Part shown: positions 55,588 through 63,100 of the stretch, one piece after another | How the letters are laid out: the number at the start of each line of letters is the position of its first letter | How positions within the stretch are numbered: the stretch's first letter is position 1 | From: CAYXLW01 sp964466055 | Lineage (GTDB): Bacteria; Patescibacteriota; Gracilibacteria; GCA-2401425 | Assembly (NCBI GenBank): GCA_964466055.1 | Contig: CAYXLW010000001.1 | Span: 62,001 to 126,000, forward strand | Length of the DNA: 64,000 nt | Direction: 5' to 3' | The notes under the pieces: generated by a model | What the model saw: only the letters and a program-made list of their open reading frames with translations | The model's database searches: none | What the model was told of the DNA's origin: nothing | Made by a program: the position numbers and the translations under genes

Positions 55588-55953
55588 ATGAAAAAAATAA
55601 TTGTATTTATAATCGGCTTATTTAGTTCAATTCCTGTTTGCATTGGGAAATGGCAGGATTTAACAGATCTTATCCCAAGAAAAAGTGGAGGGGAATATCT
55701 TAATAATCTTCCAGATGGTGATATTGCTTCACATTTTATTCCTAGGCTTATTGATATTCTAATAAAGGTGTCATATACAATTTCGGTTGCTTTTATGATT
55801 TATGCAGGTGTTTTATATATCATAGCTCAAGGAGAACAAGAGGATAAAGATAAAGCAATAGATATTTTTATTTTTGCAATTACAGGATTTTTAGTAATAT
55901 CTGCTTCATATGCAGTAGTTCAGGGAATTATTAGATTAGATTTTTTCAAATAA
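55588..55953 (+). CDS. Pilin-like protein 2
   Basis: 121 residues: signal peptide, short exported segment, then the helix pair VSYTISVAFMIYAGVLYIIA and AIDIFIFAITGFLVISASYAVV around QGEQEDKDKA. Same module as its neighbours, with low identity outside the turn. The start is ATG 55588; gene 3 begins 8 bp after the stop. Confidence 0.7.
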   Translation: MKKIIVFIIGLFSSIPVCIGKWQDLTDLIPRKSGGEYLNNLPDGDIASHFIPRLIDILIKVSYTISVAFMIYAGVLYIIAQGEQEDKDKAIDIFIFAITGFLVISASYAVVQGIIRLDFFK

Positions 55954-55960
55954 TATAAAA

Positions 55961-56494
55961 ATGTTTAGTAAAAAACTATTTTTGGTTCTTATGGCTGTAA
56001 TTTTAAGTTGTTTTTCAGCTTCTTTTACTTATGCGAAAAGTCTTCAAGATTTAATTAATAGTGGAGCGATTGGAGGAAGTGTAACAAGTTCTGTAGTAAA
56101 GCCTAGTGGTCTTCCTGGTTTTGAAAATGATTCAGATAATGCAGTAGAAGCTGCTCAGTCAGTTTTTTTTAGGGCTATTGATATGATACTTCTTGTTGCA
56201 GGAGTTTTAAGTGTGATATTTATTATGATTGGTGGATTTATCTATGTTATTAATGCAGGACAAGAAGATATGCAAACAAAGGCAAAGGCTACAATTATGT
56301 ACGCAATAATTGGTTTATTAGTAGTCTTTATATCTTATGCAGTAGTGGAAAACACAATACGCTACATTTATAATCAAGTAGAAACAGAGAATTATAATAA
56401 ACTTAAACCTTTAGATGAAGCAGAATTTGTAGATACGACAGCTATTGATCCTATTTACAATGAGGAATATCCAGATCCTAGAGGTAGTAAATAA
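55961..56494 (+). CDS. Pilin-like protein 3 with C-terminal extension
   Basis: 177 residues: signal peptide, ~35 exported residues, the helix pair (IDMILLVAGVLSVIFIMIGGFIYVI and ATIMYAIIGLLVVFISYAVV) around NAGQEDMQTKAK, and a ~45-residue acidic C-terminal extension not present in the other two. The extension could be a cytoplasmic or extracellular docking tail, depending on topology. Confidence 0.7.
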   Translation: MFSKKLFLVLMAVILSCFSASFTYAKSLQDLINSGAIGGSVTSSVVKPSGLPGFENDSDNAVEAAQSVFFRAIDMILLVAGVLSVIFIMIGGFIYVINAGQEDMQTKAKATIMYAIIGLLVVFISYAVVENTIRYIYNQVETENYNKLKPLDEAEFVDTTAIDPIYNEEYPDPRGSK

Positions 56495-56797
56495 TATTAA
56501 TTTTCTCTATATAGCTAAATCTAAATAAATTGGCATTTTAAAAAACTGGATCTCCGCCTACGCGGAGATAGCAAATTGAAATGAAATAAGGAGATAGAAA
56601 TTTGAAATAAATGTATATTCTATTCCCACGCAGATATAGCTGAATATGAATAAATTAGCATAATAAGAAAGTTTAAAACTCCGCATATTATAAATGTTTT
56701 TCGATGTCCACGATTATGCCATTTAATATTGAGTTAGCTCTATTCTAAGAATCTACAGATAAAACTAGTAGCTCCAATTTTGGAGTATAAAAACAAT
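56495..56797. other. Spacer with a REP-like hairpin, no gene
   Basis: Contains the hairpin at 56550-56569 and related CCGC/GCGG scraps (e.g. CCACGCAGATATAGC near 56626). No coding frame supported. Confidence 0.5.
56550..56569. repeat. REP-like hairpin
   Basis: ATCTCCGC, CTAC, GCGGAGAT: perfect 8-bp arms, G+C rich, 55 bp after the last pilin-like gene and in an otherwise A+T-rich spacer. Could be a terminator without T run, or a REP element. Confidence 0.55.
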
Positions 56798-57793
56798 TTA
56801 AATAAACAAATGTGCTATTTGTACTGTATTTAAAGCAGCTCCCTTTAGAAGCTGATCTCCACATACAAAAAAATCTAAGCCATAATCTCCAAAAACATCA
56901 TTTTTACGAATTCTTCCAACTTCGGTGTCAAATTGTTCTGTTGCAGTAAGAGGCATTGGGTATTTTAGATTTACTGTATCATCAACTACTTTTATACCAG
57001 AAGATTTTTCTAATATCTCTCTAATCTTTCTTATATTTACAGGTTTTTCAGTTTCAATAGTCACTGATTCTGCGTGAGCTCTAAATGTTGGTATTCGAAC
57101 AGCTGTACAAGAAATTTTTAAATCAAAATTCCCAAATATTTTACGTGTTTCCCAGACTACTTTCATTTCTTCTTTCGTGTAATCATTTTCTTGAAATACA
57201 TCAATTTGAGGAATTAGGTTAAAAGGTATAGGGTAACCGAAATTTTTATTTTCAACTTTTTTATCTTCAAGGTAGTTTTTAGTTTGTTCTTTTAATTCTA
57301 ACATTGCTTCATATCCTGCTCCAGATGTTGCTTGATATGTAGAAATAATTACTTTCTTTAAACCAAATTCTTTATATATAGGGTATAATGCAACGGCTAG
57401 AATTGCTGTAGTACAGTTTGGGTTTGCAATAAGTTTATGACCTTTTGCTGTTTCTGGATTTATTTCAGGGATTACAAGTGGTATATCATTGTCATATCTA
57501 AATGCAGATGAATTATCAATAACTATAGAACCTTTTTCGGTTAATTTTTTTGCATATTCTTTAGAGAATCTCCCACCTACACATAGGAATATAAAATCAT
57601 GTTCTTGTGCATCTTTAACATTAAATAATTTAATGGTATTTTCTCCAAATGGAGTCTTAATTTTTTTACCTGCTGATTTTTCAGAAGAAAATAGAGACAA
57701 TTTTCCAACGGGAAAATTAGTTTCTTTTAAGCATCTTAATGTTTCATGTCCAACTACTCCAGTAGCTCCACATATAGCAATCTTTTTTAACAT
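56798..57793 (-). CDS. asd: Aspartate-semialdehyde dehydrogenase
   Basis: 331 residues. NADP-binding GATGVVGHETLRCL, SSEKSAGK, NSSAFRYD and the catalytic cysteine C127 in NPNCTTA; the late HAESVTIE contains the catalytic histidine. Makes aspartate semialdehyde for lysine/diaminopimelate, threonine and methionine; for a wall-making cell the diaminopimelate branch is the likely need. No other gene of the pathway is adjacent. Confidence 0.95.
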   Translation of the reverse strand: MLKKIAICGATGVVGHETLRCLKETNFPVGKLSLFSSEKSAGKKIKTPFGENTIKLFNVKDAQEHDFIFLCVGGRFSKEYAKKLTEKGSIVIDNSSAFRYDNDIPLVIPEINPETAKGHKLIANPNCTTAILAVALYPIYKEFGLKKVIISTYQATSGAGYEAMLELKEQTKNYLEDKKVENKNFGYPIPFNLIPQIDVFQENDYTKEEMKVVWETRKIFGNFDLKISCTAVRIPTFRAHAESVTIETEKPVNIRKIREILEKSSGIKVVDDTVNLKYPMPLTATEQFDTEVGRIRKNDVFGDYGLDFFVCGDQLLKGAALNTVQIAHLFI

Positions 57794-57944
57794 AGATTTT
57801 TAATTAATAAATATTATTGGTCGTTTTTTTAAAATAGATTCAATGGATATTATAAATTTAGATTTAAAGATTTGTCAAAGAATGGAGTTCCCCTTTTTGC
57901 TTGTGTTTTGTTTTTAAATAAGTAAAATCTTTTGGCTTTTTTAT

Positions 57945-58019
57945 CGCGGAGTGGAGCAGTGGCAGCTCGTCGGGCTCATAACCCGAAGGTCGGCGGTTCA
58001 ATTCCGTCCTCCGCAACCA
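57945..58019 (+). tRNA. Initiator tRNA-fMet (CAT), CCA encoded
   Basis: 75 nt including CCA. Acceptor CGCGGAG/CTCCGCA leaves a C1-A72 mismatch, the initiator hallmark; the anticodon stem is TCGGG/CCCGA with three G-C pairs below the loop CTCATAA, the second hallmark. D-stem GAGC/GCTC; variable loop AGGTC; T-stem GGCGG/CCGTC with one G-U pair. Its 3' part from the anticodon loop is duplicated at 59805, which marks it as the integration site of the downstream element. Confidence 0.95.
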
Positions 58020-58026
58020 AAAATGG
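57975..58026 (+). repeat. Attachment-site-like direct repeat, left copy (in tRNA-fMet)
   Basis: Starts in the anticodon loop and ends 7 bp after CCA. Confidence 0.75.
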
Positions 58027-58072
58027 CTCTATTAAGCGAAAAACTAAACCTAAAAAATCGAAAAAATGGTAC

Positions 58073-58107
58073 CCAGTGATACTCGGGCAAAGCCCTAAGG
58101 TCACTGG
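58073..58107. repeat. Hairpin near the left end of the element
   Basis: CCAGTGA (58073-58079) pairs with TCACTGG (58101-58107), with an inner GGGC/GCCC stem. Could be an origin, a recombination site or an IS end. Confidence 0.5.
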
Positions 58108-58110
58108 CAA

Positions 58111-58457
58111 ATGTTTGAAATTGAAAAACTACATCGTAGGTTCTGTGATTATTGTTCTGCTTTTAAAGGTAATACTAAGCGTTCAATTGAATGGCATCAG
58201 TATGTTATGAGAAGGTTTTTAAAGTATGCCCAAGTGTCACAATAACATTTCTCAAATATAAATATGGTAAAGCAGGAAATAATACTGCTGAAAGAGCTAT
58301 TAGACCTTTTACTGTGTTTAGAAAAATAAGCGGTGGTAGTAAATCAGAAGTTGGTGCTAAAATAACCAGCATCAACATGTCTATTATTGAAATTTGGGCT
58401 AAACAAGGATTATCTATTATGAATGATTTGCCTGTATTTGGTTTGAATCTATGTTAA
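58111..58457 (+). pseudogene. Remnant of an IS66-family transposase
   Basis: Two overlapping frames. From ATG 58111, 44 codons with HRRFCDYC and RRFLKYA, ending at 58245; then a second frame (to 58457) with GNNTAERAIRPFTVFRKISGGSKSE and an IWAKQGLSI end. The NNxAERAxRP...RKxxGGxxSxxG block is the C-terminal signature of IS66-type transposases, which are ~450-500 residues. Only the end is left and the frames are shifted, so the gene is dead. Confidence 0.65.
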
Positions 58458-58515
58458 AATAATAACTTTTTTTTGGCTTGTCTCCTATAAATCTGAATAT
58501 TTTCACATATTTTAC

Positions 58516-58544
58516 TTGACAATAATTAAATAATATACTAAAAT
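58516..58544 (+). promoter_or_regulatory. Strong sigma70-like promoter in the element
   Basis: Consensus TTGACA (58516-58521), 17 bp, TAAAAT (58539-58544). The transcript would have a ~240-nt leader before the first element gene. Confidence 0.7.
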
Positions 58545-58704
58545 AACAAGCGTATATTAAAGACCTTTAACATTGTTGATAAAAAATCTTTAGCAGGCAT
58601 TTTTCTGTACTTGATTTAAGCTATTGATAATGGTTGATCTTATCTTTTAAGTGTTAACTATATCAATCACACTCAAGAACAGATGTCCTGTCTGCTAATA
58701 ATTC

Positions 58705-58771
58705 GGGCTACCAAATTGTTGATAAAAATTTGTCAATAATTTAGTAGCTCGAAAGATTTATCTATTCGAGC
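58705..58771 (+). promoter_or_regulatory. Two overlapping, mutually exclusive hairpins in the leader
   Basis: Hairpin 1: 58705-58723 with 58732-58750, 19 bp with one mismatch and two or three G-U pairs. Hairpin 2: GCTCGAA (58747-58753) with TTCGAGC (58765-58771). The last four bases of hairpin 1 are the first four of hairpin 2, so both cannot fully form at once. Hairpin 2 ends 11 bp before the GGAGG. This looks like a leader switch controlling translation. Confidence 0.5.
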
Positions 58772-58782
58772 TAACTTAAAAT

Positions 58783-58787
58783 GGAGG
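58783..58787 (+). promoter_or_regulatory. GGAGG ribosome binding site, unusual for this genome
   Basis: Five bases before ATG 58793; nearly all other genes of the window have no such site. It selects 58793 over the ATG at 58781, which overlaps the site. Confidence 0.75.
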
Positions 58788-58792
58788 ATGCC

Positions 58793-59155
58793 ATGAAAAA
58801 AGGATTTTTGTTTGAGTGCATGATGTTGGTGATGGCAGTAATGGTTTGGGGATCGCAAGAGACCGAAGCTATTACAAAGAGTGCCTTCTCCAAATTCAAT
58901 TTAATCGCTATCTTTTTTGGAATCATCATCGGTGTAGGTGTAGTTTTTGTGATGAGGAAATACATCGTGAAAAAAGATGGTGAAATCAACGATAAGGTGC
59001 GCTTAGCCATTCTTGTAGTCGTTTTCCTCATCATTATTTTTCTTGTCCTGCTGGGCCGGAAATCTGGCTTAGAATGGTTAACGATTGTACTCTCTTTGGT
59101 TGTCGGTGGAGTTGTTGGCGTTATTGTCGGCTACATCAACAAGAGGCGCGCTTAG
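58793..59155 (+). CDS. Element-borne membrane protein 1, unknown function
   Basis: 120 residues from ATG 58793 (GGAGG upstream). A signal peptide (KKGFLFECMMLVMAVMVWGS, cleavage near ETEA), then three membrane helices (~37-55, ~75-92, ~96-115) and a basic end (NKRRA). Base composition is clearly less A+T rich than the host genes. Small, exported, multi-helix: reminiscent of mobile-element transfer or surface proteins, but no family recognised. Confidence 0.6.
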   Translation: MKKGFLFECMMLVMAVMVWGSQETEAITKSAFSKFNLIAIFFGIIIGVGVVFVMRKYIVKKDGEINDKVRLAILVVVFLIIIFLVLLGRKSGLEWLTIVLSLVVGGVVGVIVGYINKRRA

Positions 59156-59172
59156 ACATTGTTGTAGTTGAA

Positions 59173-59691
59173 ATGCCGCCACTCCCTACTGAAAACGACC
59201 TGCCATCTCCAAGTACTGTAGGCAAAGCACTTTCCGGATTTTTCAATTTCTTTGTCATTTTGGTGAAGGAGGAGGAATATCGCGGGTTGCTTTATGCAGT
59301 ATTGGGGATCATTTTCGTTATGGTGGGGCTTGCCATCTTTATACCTTCGACCAGAACATCGGTGGTGACTTTTTTTGTCTGTGCTTCTGTTATCGCACTG
59401 CTAATTATTTTTAATAATGGCAGCACGAACAGGAGGCATGCTGGGAAGACGTTACCGCTACGGCGGATCACGTCTCTTCGGTTAGACAATGTCGCCTGTT
59501 GTTCAGCCTCGATAAGATTTCAGGATCAGGATAGCTTCATTGGGCAACCAATGGAGAAACAGTCACGAGCGGGACTGTATAAATCAGCCGCTCTCTTCTC
59601 TGTAAACATTATATTTGAGCTTGTTTGGAATATTATGAAAAAAACACTAAGTCCATACAATTTTATTGACTTTGACTTTATAAAAATCTGA
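59173..59691 (+). CDS. Element-borne membrane protein 2, unknown function
   Basis: 172 residues from ATG 59173. A Pro-rich N-terminus (PPLPTENDLPSPS), a helical segment (GKALSGFFNFFVILVKEEEY), then two membrane helices (~44-64, ~70-85). From ~90 the sequence turns basic then irregular (NNGSTNRRHAGKTLPLRR), and composition falls to A+T-rich at the end, so the true gene may end earlier and the last ~80 codons may be read-through of a frameshifted end. 17 bp after gene 1. Confidence 0.45.
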   Translation: MPPLPTENDLPSPSTVGKALSGFFNFFVILVKEEEYRGLLYAVLGIIFVMVGLAIFIPSTRTSVVTFFVCASVIALLIIFNNGSTNRRHAGKTLPLRRITSLRLDNVACCSASIRFQDQDSFIGQPMEKQSRAGLYKSAALFSVNIIFELVWNIMKKTLSPYNFIDFDFIKI

Positions 59692-59730
59692 TATAAACTC
59701 AAAAGTGCCCTAATATCACTGGAGATTATT

Positions 59731-59811
59731 ATGAAGAAGGTATATAAAGTTCATTTTTTGGCTTTAAATAAAAGAAAAGTGCTCTTTTTTATAACTCAAA
59801 TGAACTCATAA
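59731..59811 (+). CDS. Possible truncated small ORF running into the right repeat
   Basis: GGAG (59721-59724), then ATG 59731, 26 codons (MKKVYKVHFLALNKRK...), with its TAA formed by the CATAACCC of the tRNA-like repeat. A Shine-Dalgarno precedes it. Probably a gene interrupted by integration or chance; low confidence. Confidence 0.3.
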   Translation: MKKVYKVHFLALNKRKVLFFITQMNS

Positions 59812-59856
59812 CCCGAAGGTCGGTGGTTCAATTCCACCCTCCGCAACCAAAAATGG
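59805..59856 (+). repeat. Attachment-site-like direct repeat, right copy (displaced tRNA 3' end)
   Basis: Same 52 bp with three substitutions that turn the T-stem into GGTGG/CCACC, fully Watson-Crick. No 5' tRNA half precedes it, so it is not a gene. Confidence 0.75.
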
Positions 59857-60140
59857 TTTGATATAAACTCGTCAAAGATAACAAAAATATAGAACGTTTA
59901 CTCATATTGGAATTAATCTAATCATGTGGTTTAAGGTTTGGATTTTAATATAGAAAAATGGGTTACAAAATATGTTGACTTTGATTTTTTTTTCTATAAA
60001 ATCCATCTGCTCTAAATATAATTGACAAATATATTTTGTTTAAAATGGCTAAGTAGAAGACTTTTTACCAAGTACCCAGTTCGTGCATTTAAAAAAAAAG
60101 ACGCAGAATTGGAGTTTTTTTTACAATAAAATAAATAAAT
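59857..60140. other. A+T-rich spacer upstream of rpoB
   Basis: 284 bp without a gene. A 12-bp word TGATATAAACTC at 59859-59870 repeats one inside the element (59689-59700). Candidate -35 boxes (TTGACT near 59973, TTGACA near 60024) lack good -10 boxes at 17 bp; TACAAT at 60122-60127 is 13 bp before the rpoB ATG but has no -35. I cannot fix the rpoB promoter. Confidence 0.4.
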
Positions 60141-63100
60141 ATGGCAAAACCCTCTGTTCTAAAAGAAAAAATCACACCTTCTAAGCTATCAATCTCACAA
60201 ACTAAGCAAGAATACGGAAGGGTGTTTTTTACGGAAAAAAAAGAATATTCATTTCCAAATTTAATTGAAGTCCAATTAGACTCTTATAAGTGGTTCTTGG
60301 AAGAAGGGCTAAAAGAGTTACTTGAAGAGATTTCTCCTGTTGAAGATTTTTCAGGGAAAAAAATGTCTTTAAGTTTTATTTCTCATGAAATTGAGGAGGC
60401 AAAGTATACTCCTAAAGAAGCAAAACGTAAAAATATAACATATGAATCTGCAATAAAGGCTCGTGTGCAGTTAGTTAATAAAGAAACTGGAGAAATTAAA
60501 GAGCAGGATGTTTATCTTGGTGCAGTACCAATGATGACAGATAGAGGAACTTTTGTTGTAAATGGGATTGAAAGAGTTGTTGTAAACCAATTAGTGAGAT
60601 CTCCAGGTGCATTTTTTAGTGCCTCTCAAACATTCCCAGGATGGTTTAATGTAAAGATTATCCCTAGAAGAGGAGCATGGTTGGAGCTAGAAACAGATAA
60701 AAAAGGTGTAATTTATGCTAAAATTGATAGAAAAAGGAAATTTCCAGCTACTCAACTTCTTAGGATTTTTGGCTTAGATACAGACAGTAAAATTATTAAA
60801 GAATTTTCAGATGTTAGCGAGAAAGGAAGTAGGAATGATATTATCTTGGCAACTTTAGAAAAAGATAATGCTAAAGCTGTATCGGAGGCATATCAATCTA
60901 TTTACAAAAGAGTTAGACCTGGAGATCTTGCAACTCCTGAAAATGCAAAATCATTAATAGATTCCATGTTTTTTGACTACAAAAGGTATGATATGGGACC
61001 TGTAGCTAGATATAAGCTAAATAAAAAATTTAATAAAAAGACACCAGACAAAATAGAAACTAGAGTTCTACAAAAAGATGATTTTTTTGATATTATAAGA
61101 CACTTGATAAAGCTAACTAATAAAGAAATGGAAGCGGATGATATTGATCATCTAACAAACAGGAGAGTTAGATCAGTAGGAGAACTTGTTCAGAATAAAT
61201 ATCGTATTGGGCTAATGAGAATGGAACGAATTATTAAGGATAGAATGACAGTAATGGATCTTGAACAAGTTACAGCTGTACAGCTTATAAATGCTCGACC
61301 TATTACTGCTGCTATGAGAGAATTTTTTGCTTCTTCTCAGCTTTCACAATTTATGGATCAAACAAATCCTTTATCAGAACTTGAGCATAAGCGAAGACTT
61401 TCTGCTATGGGACCTGGAGGACTTTCAAGAGAAAGAGCTTCGTTTGATGTTCGCGATGTGCATGCATCTCATTATGGTAGAATTTGTCCTATTGCAACAC
61501 CAGAAGGACCAAATATTGGGCTTGTTCTTCATCTTGCTTCGTATGCAAAAGTTAACCAGTATGGTTTTATAGAAACACCTTTTATATCAGTTAAACATGA
61601 AATAAAAGTAAAAAATGAAAAATCATTAATAGGAAGAATTTTAAATGAAGACATAAAAGATATAGGTAAAGTTGGTGATAAAATAGATGAAAAACTTGCA
61701 GATAAAATTCTCAAAAAGAAAATAGAAAATATACAAGTATATGCTTATGCAGATTCAAAAGATGTGAATTATTATGATGCAGAAACTGAAAAAAGTTTTG
61801 TCATTGCTCAAGCTAATTCAGCGTTAGATGAATATGGAAATTTTTTAAATTCGGCAATTGCTGCTCGTAGTAATAGTGAACCTACTTATGCCAATATAAA
61901 AAAGATAACACACATTGATGTTTCGCCAAAACAAATATTGTCAGAAGGGACGGCACTTATTCCATTTCTTGAGCATGATGATAATACTCGTGCTTCAATG
62001 GGGGCAAATATGCAACGTCAGTCAGTTTCACTTACTTCACCAAATTCTCCAATAGTTGGTACAGGGCTTGAAGGAATGGTAGCACGTGCTTCAGGGCAGG
62101 TTGTAACTGCTAGAATGAAAGGAAAAGTTATATTTGCTGATGCTCAGGAAATTGAGGTTATGTATGATGATGGCAAAAAAGAATCTTATGAAATCGATGT
62201 TTATAAACGATCTAATCAAGCGACATCAATTCATATGAAAGTGAGAGTAGTAAGTGGACAATCTGTGAATGAAGGAGATGTACTTGCAGATGGTGCATCA
62301 GTTGATAATGGAGATTTAGCTTTAGGTCAAAACTTATTAGTGGCATATATGCCATGGAAAGGGTATAACTTTGAAGACGCGATAATAATCTCAGATAGAG
62401 TAGTTAGAAATGGTTATTACGATTCAATTCATATTGAGGAGTATACAGTTGATATTCGAGATACAAAACTTGGACCAGAAATAATGACTCGTGATATTCC
62501 TAATGTTGGAGAAGCAAAACTAAAGGATCTTGATATAGATGGGATTATAAGAATTGGTGCATTTGTAAGAGAAGGGGATATTCTTGTTGGTAAAATTACT
62601 CCAAAAGGTGAAACAGAACTTACTCCAGAAGAAAGGCTTTTACAGGCTATTTTCGGAGATATGGCAAAGGATGTTAAAGACACTTCGCTTAGACTTGCAG
62701 GGGGAGAAGGAGGGAAAATAATTGATATACAAATACTTACTAGAAAAGATGGTGATGAGCTACAAACTGGAGTCATTAAACAAGTTCATGTAATTGTTGC
62801 TCAGCAAAGACGTCTTGAAGTAGGGGATAAGATGGCGGGACGACACGGAAATAAAGGTGTTGTATCTAGAATTGTATCACAAGAAGATATGCCATATTTA
62901 GAAGATGGAACTCCTATTGATATTATTTTGAATCCACTTGGAGTAGCTTCACGTATGAATATTGGACAAATTTTAGAAGCACATCTTGGATTAGCTGCAC
63001 AAAAATTAGGAATAAAAGTTTCTACTCCTGCATTAAATGGAATTAAGCCTGCAGATGTTAAGAAACTAATGTTAGATGCGGAACTTCCTGAAGATGGCAA

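Larger units (their letters stand above)
57975..59856. mobile_element. Foreign DNA between tRNA-fMet and a duplicated tRNA 3' half
   Basis: 52-bp direct repeats bound the region: 57975-58026 (tRNA anticodon loop to 8 bp past CCA) and 59805-59856, differing at three positions, all in the T-stem. The repeat-to-repeat distance is 1830 bp. The interior has a remnant IS66-type transposase, two genes with raised G+C, one with a GGAGG Shine-Dalgarno unlike the host, and no integrase. This fits an integrative element that used the tRNA 3' end as attachment site and later lost its integrase, or was moved in trans. Confidence 0.7.

Noticed and set aside
57932..58210. Protein frame across tRNA-fMet
   Set aside because: It reads through the tRNA gene and hairpin; no conserved sequence.
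58781..58792. ATG 58781 as start of element membrane protein 1
   Set aside because: It overlaps the GGAGG site, which is well placed for ATG 58793, and the signal peptide begins there.
59805..59856. Second tRNA-Met gene
   Set aside because: Only the 3' half from the anticodon loop exists; no acceptor 5' strand or D-arm precedes it.
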